NCBI RefSeq assembly: GCF_947251545.1
Contig: NZ_OX366362.1
Location: 1-64,000, forward strand
Length of the DNA: 64,000 nucleotides
Source: Wolbachia endosymbiont (group A) of Anomoia purmunda
Lineage (GTDB): Bacteria; Pseudomonadota; Alphaproteobacteria; Rickettsiales; Anaplasmataceae
Direction of reading: 5' to 3'
Shown here piece after piece: positions 10,095-19,370 of this stretch (position 1 is its first letter; the number at the start of each line of letters is the position of its first letter). The notes under the pieces are model-generated. The model was not told where the DNA came from and ran no database searches. It was given only the letters and a program-made list of their open reading frames with translations. The translations under genes were made by a program, and so were the position numbers.

Positions 10095-11423
10095 ATGACA
10101 AACACAAATGAAACTATTTTCGCTTTATCGACCGTATTTGGTAAGTCAGGAGTTGCAGTAATCAGAATTTCAGGCAACTACGCGCTTAAAGCTTTAAATC
10201 ATTTTCATATTAAGAAAGAAATTAAACCAAGATTTGCTACTTTAGTTGATCTATATGATGATTCCAGTCAATTGATAGATAATGGAATAATCATCTATTT
10301 CCCTGCTCCAAACAGTTTCACTGGCGAGGATGTTATAGAATTACAAGTGCATGGAAGTAAGGCCGTCATAAAAATCATCTTGGAGGAATTATCAAAAATT
10401 TTCGTTATGGCCAGGTCTGGAGAATTCTCACTTAGGGCTTTTCTAAATGGTAAATTTGACTTAACGCAAATAGAAGGGGTTGCAGACTTAATTGACGCTG
10501 AGACGAAAATGCAAGCTAAACAAGCGATTAAGCAGATATCAGGAGAATTGGAGAGACTATACAGCAATTGGAGGCAAAGATTAATAACGATACAATCCAA
10601 AATCGCAGCATATATAGACTTTCCAGAGGACATTTGGGCAGAAAAAAGTGAATTGGAAAAAATTAATAATGAAGTGCAATCTCTCGTGCAGTTGATACAA
10701 GAGCATTTAAATGATAATAGACGGGGCGAAAGGTTGCGTGAGGGTTTACATATTGTAATAACTGGTGAACCAAATGTCGGTAAATCAACTCTGTTTAATT
10801 TCTTAGCCAAGCGTGATATTGCTATTGTTTCTGAATATGCAGGCACAACAAGAGATATACTTGAAGCTCATATTGACATTGGCGGATACCCAATCATTCT
10901 CTCTGATACTGCTGGAATTCGTGAGAGTTCAGATCCAATAGAATCAGAAGGTATAAGTCGAGCGAAAAAAAGGTCTTTTGAAGCTGATTTAAGAATAGAA
11001 CTATTTCCTTTTGAACAGCGTTATAATATCAATTGCAACGTTGTAAATAGCGATACTATTTATGTTCTGAGCAAAGCTGACGATGTTATCAATAATCACA
11101 ATATAAAAATTAATGGCATAGATCTTTTACCTATTTCTATTCTAAAGGGAATAGGTACAAACAAATTGATCTCTCTCATAAAAGAGAGGGCAGAGGAAAA
11201 ATTTGGGCATGATAGAGACACTCCTGTGATTACTCGGCAAAGACATAGGAATCACATGCAGAAAGCACTGGAACATTTACAGCGTTTTAATATCGATAAT
11301 CCAATTGAGTTGATATCTGAAGACTTGAGGCTTGCTGCATTTGAACTTGGTGCGGTGATTGGAATTATTAATGTTGAGGAAATATTGGACAGTATATTTA
11401 GCAACTTTTGCGTGGGCAAGTAA
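10095..11423 (+). CDS. mnmE: tRNA modification GTPase MnmE
   Basis: Works with MnmG to install the 5-carboxymethylaminomethyl group on U34 of certain tRNAs. It has 442 residues in the normal order: N-terminal folate-binding domain ([33 protein letters not shown]), helical domain, then the inserted G domain with G1 GEPNVGKST (about 225), G3 DTAG (about 270) and a G4-like LSKAD. The C-terminal catalytic cysteine motif is CVGK at the extreme end, matching the family C-[IVL]-GK. tRNA-Ser follows 47 bp downstream on the same strand. Confidence 0.97.
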   Translation: MTNTNETIFALSTVFGKSGVAVIRISGNYALKALNHFHIKKEIKPRFATLVDLYDDSSQLIDNGIIIYFPAPNSFTGEDVIELQVHGSKAVIKIILEELSKIFVMARSGEFSLRAFLNGKFDLTQIEGVADLIDAETKMQAKQAIKQISGELERLYSNWRQRLITIQSKIAAYIDFPEDIWAEKSELEKINNEVQSLVQLIQEHLNDNRRGERLREGLHIVITGEPNVGKSTLFNFLAKRDIAIVSEYAGTTRDILEAHIDIGGYPIILSDTAGIRESSDPIESEGISRAKKRSFEADLRIELFPFEQRYNINCNVVNSDTIYVLSKADDVINNHNIKINGIDLLPISILKGIGTNKLISLIKERAEEKFGHDRDTPVITRQRHRNHMQKALEHLQRFNIDNPIELISEDLRLAAFELGAVIGIINVEEILDSIFSNFCVGK

Positions 11424-11470
11424 AGCTTTTACAGATTGCTTAAAATCAAATGTTGTGATAGAAAAGAAAT

Positions 11471-11558
11471 GGACGGATGGCCGAGCGGTTTAAGGCACCA
11501 GTCTTGAAAACTGACGTACGTGATGAGCGTACCATGGGTTCGAATCCCATTCCGTCCG
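11471..11558 (+). tRNA. tRNA-Ser (UGA)
   Basis: 88-nt class II tRNA: acceptor GGACGGA/TCCGTCC with discriminator G, anticodon stem-loop CAGTCTTGAAAACTG (anticodon TGA), a long variable arm (GTACGTGATGAGCGTAC, a clear hairpin) and T-arm ATGGGTTCGAATCCCAT. CCA is not encoded. Confidence 0.96.
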
Positions 11559-11726
11559 CACAGCATCCCGCTATGATAGCTGATTTTTAGAGCTTATTTG
11601 GACTATGTGGTTCATAACGCTGGAAATCTTATCTAATCTAGCCACATCTTTTAAAAATACATCCCTTTGTAAATTGACCTTGTTAGCAAAGAAAGCTAAT
11701 ATCTATAAATAGATCACCATCTGAAT

Positions 11727-12743
11727 ATGGAAACCGATATCGTAATAATAGGTGCAGGGCCTGTTGGAATATTCACTGCTTTTCAAGCGGGAATGCTTGA
11801 TATGAGATGTCATATAATAGATGTTTTGGATCAAGCAGGAGGACAATGCACAGCTCTTTACCCAGAAAAGCCAATATATGATATACCTGGTTATCCTGTA
11901 ATTACTGCTCAAAAATTAATTGAGCGACTAATGGAGCAAGCTTCACCATTTGAGCCTGTTTACCATTTAAGTCAAAAAGTGGAAAAGATTTCAAATAACG
12001 AAGGTGAAAACTTTACTATCATAACGAACATAGGTACAGAGGTAAAATGCAAAGCTGTTATCGTTGCTGCAGGTAACGGAATGTTTGAACCTAACCGTCC
12101 ACCCTTAAGTGGTATATTAGAATATGAAAATAAATCTGTATTTTACAGTGTAAATAAAATCTCTGATTTTCAGGACAAAACTATAGTCATTGCAGGGGGG
12201 GGTGATTCTGCGGCTGATTGGACTGTAGAATTTTCTAAAGTTGCAAAGAAAATTTATGTGATACATAGAAGAAAGGAATTTCGCTGCACTCCTGAAACTA
12301 GAAATAAATTAGAATCACTTGAAAATGATGGAAAGATAGAACTGGTAGTGCCATATCAATTACACGAACTAGCAGGAGGTAATGGGCAGTTGAGCGCAGT
12401 GATAGTAAAAAACATTGCCTCTAAGGAAGAAAAAGAAATATCCGCTGATTTTTTGCTGCCATTTTTTGGATTGTCAATGAATCTTGGTCCAATAAACAAT
12501 TGGGGTATACAGTTAGAACATGGCCGCATAGTTGTTGATCCGACTACCTTAAAAACCAGTAGAGATAGAATATATGCAATCGGAGATATAGCTACTTATT
12601 CAGGCAAACTAAAGTTAATATTAAGTGGTTTTGCCGAGAGTGCCATGGCTTGTTATGACATATACAAAGTAATCCACAACTCTCCAGTCAATTTTCAATA
12701 TTCAACTTCAAAGGGAATCCATGGAAAAGAAAAACTTACTTGA
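11727..12743 (+). CDS. Ferredoxin-NADP reductase, thioredoxin-reductase-like type
   Basis: FAD flavoprotein of the TrxB-like ferredoxin/flavodoxin-NADP(+) reductase group. It has 338 residues, with FAD-binding IIGAGPVGIFTAFQAG at the N-terminus, the DQAGGQCTALYPEKPIYDIPG segment typical of this group, a second Rossmann motif IAGGGDSAADWTVEF near 157, and the FAD-site YAIGDIATYSG near 281. The CxxC redox pair of true thioredoxin reductases is missing; AADW occupies its place. This favours the FNR role over TrxB. Likely electron partners are a ferredoxin for Fe-S synthesis. Confidence 0.92.
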   Translation: METDIVIIGAGPVGIFTAFQAGMLDMRCHIIDVLDQAGGQCTALYPEKPIYDIPGYPVITAQKLIERLMEQASPFEPVYHLSQKVEKISNNEGENFTIITNIGTEVKCKAVIVAAGNGMFEPNRPPLSGILEYENKSVFYSVNKISDFQDKTIVIAGGGDSAADWTVEFSKVAKKIYVIHRRKEFRCTPETRNKLESLENDGKIELVVPYQLHELAGGNGQLSAVIVKNIASKEEKEISADFLLPFFGLSMNLGPINNWGIQLEHGRIVVDPTTLKTSRDRIYAIGDIATYSGKLKLILSGFAESAMACYDIYKVIHNSPVNFQYSTSKGIHGKEKLT

Positions 12744-12751
12744 CACCTTTC

Positions 12752-13200
12752 GCCAGCCCCCTTATCATGAAACTGAAGCTATTTATTTATCTTCTCTGTA
12801 CAGATTAAATGACAAAAAAACTCAACGTATCTGGCGTCTCATGTTTAATTTTTTGCACTATGTGCACTCTATGTCTTTATCAAATTTCTAGGTTTTTACC
12901 TATACAAGCTGAAATACGCTTATAAAGCATTTAAAACATTAAAAAACGCCAACTTAAAAAATGGATAGTGAATAACTAGCTACCCTAGGGTTTCTTTTGC
13001 CTTTTTTTCTGTTTAGTAAATTTCTTAACGTTTATAATTTAGATTAGTTGCGGCTTAAAAGCAGCTGAGTCGCGGTTATTAAGCGTTTATAATAAAAAAA
13101 CGCCATACTTGAAAGTATAATGTAAGTAATTAGCCAACCACGGAGCTTCTTTTGCCTTTTTTTTCACTTGGTAAATTTCTTAATATTTATGGCAACATGA
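12752..13200. repeat. Dispersed ~450-bp repeat, copy 1
   Basis: A second copy lies at 40655-41106 in the same orientation. Shared stretches include GCCAGCCCCCTTATCATGA, TTTTTTGCACTATGTGCAC, CTAGCTACCCTAGGGTTTC and GCAGCTGAGTCGCGGTTATT. Within each copy there is an internal near-duplication: a CTTTTGCCTTTTTTT block followed by GTAAATTTCTTAA occurs twice, about 160 bp apart. No open frame is conserved between the copies. Both copies are followed by a cluster of short palindromes. Confidence 0.85.
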
Positions 13201-13680
13201 ACTGGGCAGGAAGGTGTCATTCCAGTGCTCCTTTTTTTGTCATCCCAGTGCCCAGACACTGGGATCTAGCCTTTATTATGCAGTCACTTGGTTGAAATTA
13301 AGTCTTCTGGATCCCAGTGTCAAGCACTGGGATGACATCATAGGGACACTGGGATGACAGGGGAGGGAGGCTACTTGGATGACACCATTCTTTTTCCTGG
13401 ATTCCAGTGTCTGGGCACTGCCGTCATAAAGGAACCAGTGTCAGCTACTTGAATGACACCATTCTTTTTCCTGGATCCAAGTAGTCAGGGCGCTGGGATG
13501 ACACCCTGACAATCGTCATCCCGCTACTTGTTAGCGGGATCTAGAGATACCGTAACGGTATGACGAGGGAGAACAGTTGCTACGTGTTAGTGGCTGAGAT
13601 ACCGCGAATGAATCGCGGTATGACGGTTCGCGGCGGGATGACAAGAAAGGAGCAGCAGGATGACAGAGAGTAATGCAAGA
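13201..13680. repeat. Cluster of short palindromic repeats
   Basis: Several copies of the CCCAGTG...CACTGGG palindrome, including one inverted pair around spacer type 2 (TTTATTATGCAGTCACTTGG, 13270-13311). From 13510 comes a second palindrome family built on GCGGGAT and GATACCGCGAATGAATCGCG. No gene is visible between the flavoprotein gene and the ankyrin gene, a gap of over 1 kb. Confidence 0.85.
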
Positions 13681-13813
13681 AAATAATTGGATTTTTTGTA
13701 ATGCTACGGAGTTCAGTGTTTTCTACAAATTTTCACGTAATTTGTCAGCAAAGTCCACAATTACTGAGATACTGGGTAAAATATTTATGCGGTAGTGTTG
13801 AGTGAAAGAGGTT

Positions 13814-15250
13814 ATGACTAAGAATGTAATTACACAGATACTAGAAGAAATAGACGCTCTCCCAGATTTGAGTGTAGATAATATAATCAAGAAGATAGCA
13901 AGTAAGATAAAGAACAGATATAAAGCTGGTAAGACATGGTCTAATATCGCCAAAAATTGGAAAGATGCTGGATTCGATGTTAATTACAAATGGTTTAACG
14001 ATAAAGCATTATTACATTATGCTGCTGAGGGTGGTTGTGAGAGGGTAATAGATGCTTTAATAAAAAATGGGGCAAATATTGAAGTAGAAGATAAGGAGAG
14101 AAATACTCCATTACATTATGCTGCTGTAAATGATCATATAGAAGTAGCAAAGGCTCTAATAGACAAAGGAGCAGATATTAATAAAGTGAATAATAATGGT
14201 AGTACTCCATTATATTATGCTGTTAAGAATGGTCATATAGAAGTAGCAAAAGTTTTGATAAACAAAGGAGCAGAAGTTAATGTGGTGAATATACTTGGAT
14301 GTACTCCATTATTTTTTGCCATTAAAAATAACCTTGTAGAAATAGCAAAAATTCTAATAGATAAAGGAGCAGATGTGGATGAAACAGGCGAGCAAGATAT
14401 TTCACCAATCATCGATATGGCACGTTGCAGAAGAACTCCATTACATTTGGCTGCTAAAAAGGGCCAGGTAGAAATAGTAAAAGTTTTAATCGATAAAGGG
14501 GCTGATATTAACAAAGGGGATAGAGATGGAAGAACGCCATTGCATTTGGCTGCTGGAAGGGGACATGTGGAAATAGTAGAAGATTTAATCGATAAAGGGG
14601 CTGATGTTAATGTGAAAGATAATGATAGATTCACTCCTTTATATCATGCTGTCACAAAAAATAGAATAGATGTGTATGAATCCATGGTCAATCACATAGC
14701 AAAACTGGAAGCTGCTGGCTCAGCAATAAGTCCAAAAAATCTGCAGCTTAGAGCTCAAATAATGCCTGAAATAGAAAAAAGAATATTCCTACACAATCAT
14801 AAACCGTTAATTGGTGTTTTAGCAGAACGCTATGGGCATGATTTTCATACGATGAAGTTCACTGACATAAAAACTTTCTTTCAGGAATACAAAGATGACA
14901 TTATACTAGAGCTTAGAGGAATAGAAAAGCATCTGATCGACTTTGTAGATTTTAAGGATATAATAAAGGTGCATCCTCCTAGATTGGAGCTATGTGCATT
15001 TGCAGAAGCCATAAAGAATGAAATAATAAACGAAAGCAATAATCAACAACCAAGTAGCTCAAGTAATGCTGCTCCACGAAGTGAAAAGAGAACTATTGTA
15101 ACTGCTTCTACACTGGCAGTGGGGATAGCGGTTGGAGCTTGTTGTCTGATTGCTGCTGCGATCATATACTATTGTAATGAGCCTTCAAAGTCACTTGAAA
15201 ATAGCAACGTCCAAGGGTTTTCTCGAAACCGTGAACAATCTACTTTGTAA
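13814..15250 (+). CDS. Ankyrin-repeat protein with C-terminal membrane segment
   Basis: About 478 residues. After a helical N-terminal region (ITQILEEIDALPDLSVDN) come roughly seven ankyrin repeats between residues 60 and 290, with textbook cores such as TPLHYAAVNDHIEVAKALID and TPLHLAAKKGQVEIVKVLI. One repeat carries a short insertion (DETGEQDISPIIDMARCRR). A middle helical domain follows (RAQIMPEIEKRIFLHNHKP onward), then one strong hydrophobic segment near 432-458 and a short polar tail. Ankyrin proteins in Wolbachia are candidate host-interacting factors. A GTG at 13802 is an alternative start; I prefer the ATG. No partner gene is evident: the flanks are a repeat cluster and topA. Confidence 0.9.
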   Translation: MTKNVITQILEEIDALPDLSVDNIIKKIASKIKNRYKAGKTWSNIAKNWKDAGFDVNYKWFNDKALLHYAAEGGCERVIDALIKNGANIEVEDKERNTPLHYAAVNDHIEVAKALIDKGADINKVNNNGSTPLYYAVKNGHIEVAKVLINKGAEVNVVNILGCTPLFFAIKNNLVEIAKILIDKGADVDETGEQDISPIIDMARCRRTPLHLAAKKGQVEIVKVLIDKGADINKGDRDGRTPLHLAAGRGHVEIVEDLIDKGADVNVKDNDRFTPLYHAVTKNRIDVYESMVNHIAKLEAAGSAISPKNLQLRAQIMPEIEKRIFLHNHKPLIGVLAERYGHDFHTMKFTDIKTFFQEYKDDIILELRGIEKHLIDFVDFKDIIKVHPPRLELCAFAEAIKNEIINESNNQQPSSSSNAAPRSEKRTIVTASTLAVGIAVGACCLIAAAIIYYCNEPSKSLENSNVQGFSRNREQSTL

Positions 15251-15337
15251 AATTCACAAGACCTATTAAAATATTTTTTTACTTTTCATTGTATATTTCT
15301 CAACATATTATCTTTAAGTACTAAAATAATTAACAAT

Positions 15338-17788
15338 ATGGCATTATTAATAGTTGAATCACCTGCGAAAGCAAAGACAATAGGTAAATATTTGAGTAAA
15401 GAGTTCAAAGTAGCTGCATCCTTTGGACATGTGAGGGATCTTCCAGCAAAAAACGGTTCTGTCGATCCAGATAATGATTTTGCTATAAAGTATGAAACCA
15501 TTGAAAAAGCAGAAAAGTATATAAAAGAGCTAGTAAAAGCAGCAAGTAAAGCATCAGATATATATCTTGCAACAGACCCAGACAGAGAAGGGGAAGCAAT
15601 GGCTTGGCATGTGATAGAGACATTAAAAGAAAAGAAAGCAATCAATGATAAAAGCAACATTCATAGAGTAGTCTTTAATGAGATAACAAAGAGAGCAGTT
15701 CAAGAAGCAATAAAGAATCCACGTGAAATAAATATGGATTTAGTGCGTGCACAACAAGCACGCAGAGCTTTGGATTATCTAGTTGGGTTTAGTTTGTCAC
15801 CACTGCTGTGGACAAAATTGTCGGGGAGCAAGTCTGCAGGGCGAGTGCAGTCTGTTGCATTAAAGATTATATGCGAACGAGAAGATGAAATTAGTAAATT
15901 TATAACACAGGAGTATTGGAGCATAAAGGCAGAAATGCAAAATAGCAAAGATGAGGCTTTTTTTGCTATGCTAAGCCACTATGACAATAAAAAGCTAGAA
16001 AAATTTGATATTAAGAATGAAGAAGAAGCAAAGAACTTAGTCAGGGAGATTGAGTCAAGGCAATATGCTGTAAGCACAGTAGAACGCAAGCAAGTTAAGA
16101 GAAACCCACTTCCTCCGTTTATTACTTCAAGTCTTCAGCAAGATGCAGTGAATAAACTGTATTTTAATGTGAAAAGTGTTATGCGCATAGCGCAAAATTT
16201 ATATGAAGGTATCGATATTGGTGGTGAAACTGTAGGGTTGATAACTTACATGCGTACAGATGGGTTTCATATTGCAGATGAGGCTATAAACTCAATTAGA
16301 GGGTCTATTAAGTCATTATATGGTGATAAATATTTACCGCAGTCTCCTCGTAAATATGTAAAAAAGGTCAAAAATGCTCAAGAAGCACATGAAGCAATTC
16401 GTCCAACTGATATCAATAGAGCGCCGGGTAGTATTAAGGATTACTTAACGCCAGAGCAATTTAAATTGTATGATTTAATCTGGAAAAGAACCATTGCAAG
16501 TCAAATGGAATCGGCAATCCTTGATCAAGTGGTAGTTGAAATTAGTTCTACTGACCAGAAAGTAATTCTACGAGCAAGTGGATCAAGTATATTCTTTGAT
16601 GGTTTTTATAAAGTCTACCAAGATAACATGGAAGCCGAAAATGAAGGCCTGCTACCTGCCATGAAGGAAGGGGAAGCATGTAAGCTGATTTCAGTTGAGC
16701 CAAAACAGCATTTCACTCAACCGCCACCTCGTTATAGTGAAGCAAGTATCGTTAAAAAAATGGAAGAAATCGGTATAGGACGCCCATCAACTTATGCAAC
16801 AATTATTTCGGTATTACAAGATCGTGAGTATGTTTCATTGGATAACAAAAGATTTATTCCAAGCAGCCGCGGTAAAATCGTTACTATATTTTTAGAAACT
16901 TTTTTTCAGCGTTGTGTAGAGTATGACTTCACAGCACAAATGGAAGAAAAGCTTGATTTAATCTCAAATGGACATGCAGATTGGAAAAAAGAATTAGGCC
17001 ACTTTTGGGTGCCATTTTTTGGTCATGTAAACTCTGTCAAGCAAATGACGCATGATGAAGTTTTCAGCGGCATTCACAATTTGGTAGTCGATTGGTTTTG
17101 TTCAGAAGAAGGAAGAAAAGAGGTGAATACGAAATGCCCTGCTTGCTCTGATGGCACATTGAAATTGAACTTTGGAAAAGCCGGGGTGTTCCTTGGATGT
17201 TCTAACTATCCTGAATGCAACCATACAAAAGAAATTACAGGTAGTAACGACAATTCAGAATATCCAAAAAGTTTAGGTATAGATGATATAACAGGACAAG
17301 AGGTAATAATTAAAAAAGGTCCTTTTGGGCTTTACCTGCAGTTTAATAATGAGTCAGAAAAGAAAAAGGCGGTTTCTATACCAAAAGATATAAATGTTAA
17401 TGATATTGATCTGAGCACTGCTACTCAATTACTTTCCTTGCCAAAAGTAATTGGAGAACACCCAGAAACCGGAAAGGAAGTAAAAATAGGCCTTGGGCGA
17501 TTTGGGTACTATATTTTCTATGATGGTAGATACTTTTCTCTTAAGAAAAGCTCCAAAGAGGTGCTGAATACAGAATTGAGCGAAGTTGTACAAATTATTG
17601 CAAACAGTCCACGCAAAGAGTTAAAATCTTTCGGAGTTAATGAAAAGGGAAAAGAAGTTTTTATCTGCAACGGTAGGTACGGATTCTATATAAAATGCGG
17701 CAAAACAAACGTTGCTTTGGGCAAGAGTGCAGATATTGAAAGTATAGATTTGGAGAAGGCTTTAGAGTTGATTAAGAATAAAAAGTAG
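15338..17788 (+). CDS. topA: DNA topoisomerase I
   Basis: Type IA topoisomerase relaxing negative supercoils. The 816 residues contain the N-terminal TOPRIM domain (LLIVESPAKAKTIGKYL; DPDREGEAMAWH), the central domain with LDYLVGFSLSPLLW and KSAGRVQSVAL, and the active-site tyrosine in LITYMRTDG (about residue 304). One four-cysteine zinc motif follows (CPACSDG ... CSNYPECNH, about 605). Three C-terminal TopoI repeat modules end the protein, each with a G-x-F/Y-G-x-Y core (GPFGLYLQ, GRFGYYI, GRYGFYI). The ATG start matches the family N-terminus exactly. Confidence 0.98.
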   Translation: MALLIVESPAKAKTIGKYLSKEFKVAASFGHVRDLPAKNGSVDPDNDFAIKYETIEKAEKYIKELVKAASKASDIYLATDPDREGEAMAWHVIETLKEKKAINDKSNIHRVVFNEITKRAVQEAIKNPREINMDLVRAQQARRALDYLVGFSLSPLLWTKLSGSKSAGRVQSVALKIICEREDEISKFITQEYWSIKAEMQNSKDEAFFAMLSHYDNKKLEKFDIKNEEEAKNLVREIESRQYAVSTVERKQVKRNPLPPFITSSLQQDAVNKLYFNVKSVMRIAQNLYEGIDIGGETVGLITYMRTDGFHIADEAINSIRGSIKSLYGDKYLPQSPRKYVKKVKNAQEAHEAIRPTDINRAPGSIKDYLTPEQFKLYDLIWKRTIASQMESAILDQVVVEISSTDQKVILRASGSSIFFDGFYKVYQDNMEAENEGLLPAMKEGEACKLISVEPKQHFTQPPPRYSEASIVKKMEEIGIGRPSTYATIISVLQDREYVSLDNKRFIPSSRGKIVTIFLETFFQRCVEYDFTAQMEEKLDLISNGHADWKKELGHFWVPFFGHVNSVKQMTHDEVFSGIHNLVVDWFCSEEGRKEVNTKCPACSDGTLKLNFGKAGVFLGCSNYPECNHTKEITGSNDNSEYPKSLGIDDITGQEVIIKKGPFGLYLQFNNESEKKKAVSIPKDINVNDIDLSTATQLLSLPKVIGEHPETGKEVKIGLGRFGYYIFYDGRYFSLKKSSKEVLNTELSEVVQIIANSPRKELKSFGVNEKGKEVFICNGRYGFYIKCGKTNVALGKSADIESIDLEKALELIKNKK

Positions 17789-17821
17789 ACTTCTTGCGTA
17801 ACCATTATCTACGTGAAAAAT

Positions 17822-18020
17822 CAGCTTCTTTGTCATTCCAGCGTGTGACGCTGGAATCTAGCCTTGCCGTAATCTCATCAAGAACGCTGTGTTTTAACAT
17901 AACACTTTTATGCTTATCAACTTAGTGCCCAATCTGGATCCAAGTGTCAGCTACTTGGATGACAAAGGAGGGCATTACTCCAGTGTCAGCTACTTGCATG
18001 ACACCTTTTTTCCACTTAGT
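17822..18020. repeat. Palindromic repeat pair, spacer type 3
   Basis: CATTCCAGCGTGTGACGCTGG followed by the spacer CTCATCAAGAACGCTGTG ... ATGCTTATCAACTTAGTGCC, then partial palindromes (CAGCTACTTGGATGACA twice). The same spacer type is found near 22612, 27345, 37420 and 49885. The region lies between convergent topA and glmU and contains no gene. Confidence 0.8.
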
Positions 18021-18077
18021 TTGGGCTATGCAAGAAGTCTAATATTAAAAATGATACAACAACATAATTAAATTAGA

Positions 18078-19370
18078 CTACTTTATTCTCTTAGTTACTT
18101 GCCTTTCTCTTGCTATTGCAAGGCTTTTTTCTGGTACATCCTCAACTATAACACTACCTGCTGCAATTACAGATTCATCATGAATATTAAGTGGTGCAAT
18201 TAGTGAGCTATTGGCGCCAACAAAGCAATTGCTCCCTATATTCGTTTCATGTTTATTTTTCCCATCATAATTACAAACAATAGTGCCTGCTCCTATATTA
18301 CTCCCCTGTCCTACGTTAGCATTTCCTATATAACTTAAGTGTTTTATTCTAGTGTTTTGACCAATTTCACTTGTTTTCACTTCCACAAAATTTCCTATTT
18401 TTGCCTTATTACCAATTGTTGTGTTTCCGCGTATTCTGGTAAATGGACCGACCTCAGCATTACTTTTAATTAAGCAGTTTTCTAAATGCGAAAATGGCAG
18501 TATTTTCGCACCAGACTCTATTTTCACCCCAGTACCGAAAAAAACATATGGGTAAACAACTGAATCTCTGGCAATTTGCGTATCAAGAGAAAAGAAAATA
18601 GTCTCTGGTGCAACAAGCGTTACTCCGGAGTCAGTAAAAACTTTTCTTTTATTTTCTTGAAAGTAAAATTCAGCTTTTATAAGGTCATTTCTGTTATTTA
18701 TTCCAGTTGCCTCTTCTCCACCCGTAATAACGTAACCGACATTTAAATTACTCTTCACTGCAATGGAGACTACATCAGTCAAATAATATTCATGAGTTGA
18801 GCTATTGCACTCTATTTTCTCCACCAATTCACGTAAATTCTTTGCATATGCAACCATTATTCCAGCATTGGCAAGAAACTCTTCATGATTATTTTTATCA
18901 CTCTTTGCTTCTACGATTTCTCTTAAGGAACCATTCTCAACAATTAACCTACCGTATTCTTTATTGCTTGTCCTAAAACCTAGGCAAACTAGAGCCTTGC
19001 CTTCTAAGCAACTAATCATTTTAGTTATTGTGCTGCTTTTTATGAGCGGAGTATCTCCATACTGCACAACAACTATGCTTGAATCTGGCAATTCTCTTAG
19101 GTTTCTCATTGCAGTTTTGACCGCATCTCCCGTGCCAAGTGTTAATTCTTGTGTAATTAACTGTATATCCTTAAAGCACTTTAGTCTTTCAATTAAAGGC
19201 AGATCAACTACAACAGCTATGTTTTCAGGATTTAGCTGTTTTGCATTGTAAATGACATGCTGGAGCATGGAAAAATTGCCTATTTTGTGTAGGACCTTAG
19301 GCAAATCTGAATTCATCCGCCTGCCATGCCCTGCAGCAAGTATAACGAACGTATGAGTTTTACTTATCAC
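18078..19370 (-). CDS. glmU: Bifunctional GlcNAc-1-P uridyltransferase / GlcN-1-P acetyltransferase
   Basis: Makes UDP-GlcNAc, precursor of lipid II. The 430 residues have an N-terminal pyrophosphorylase domain with LAAGHGRRMNSDLPKVLHK (usual LAAGxGTRM...PK) and QYGDTPLI, and a C-terminal left-handed beta-helix (hexapeptide repeats from about 240) with GAGTIVCNYDGKNKHET, the acetyltransferase site. The start is GTG at 19368-19370, directly abutting the TAA of pheS; no upstream in-frame ATG is available because pheS is in the way. It therefore looks translationally coupled to pheS. It is slightly shorter than E. coli GlmU at the C-terminus. Confidence 0.95.
   Translation of the reverse strand: MISKTHTFVILAAGHGRRMNSDLPKVLHKIGNFSMLQHVIYNAKQLNPENIAVVVDLPLIERLKCFKDIQLITQELTLGTGDAVKTAMRNLRELPDSSIVVVQYGDTPLIKSSTITKMISCLEGKALVCLGFRTSNKEYGRLIVENGSLREIVEAKSDKNNHEEFLANAGIMVAYAKNLRELVEKIECNSSTHEYYLTDVVSIAVKSNLNVGYVITGGEEATGINNRNDLIKAEFYFQENKRKVFTDSGVTLVAPETIFFSLDTQIARDSVVYPYVFFGTGVKIESGAKILPFSHLENCLIKSNAEVGPFTRIRGNTTIGNKAKIGNFVEVKTSEIGQNTRIKHLSYIGNANVGQGSNIGAGTIVCNYDGKNKHETNIGSNCFVGANSSLIAPLNIHDESVIAAGSVIVEDVPEKSLAIARERQVTKRIK

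Noticed and set aside
13201..13680. Possible CRISPR array
   Set aside because: The repeats are palindromic, of unequal spacing, and spacers recur in other loci; there are no uniform direct repeats with unique spacers, and no cas genes.
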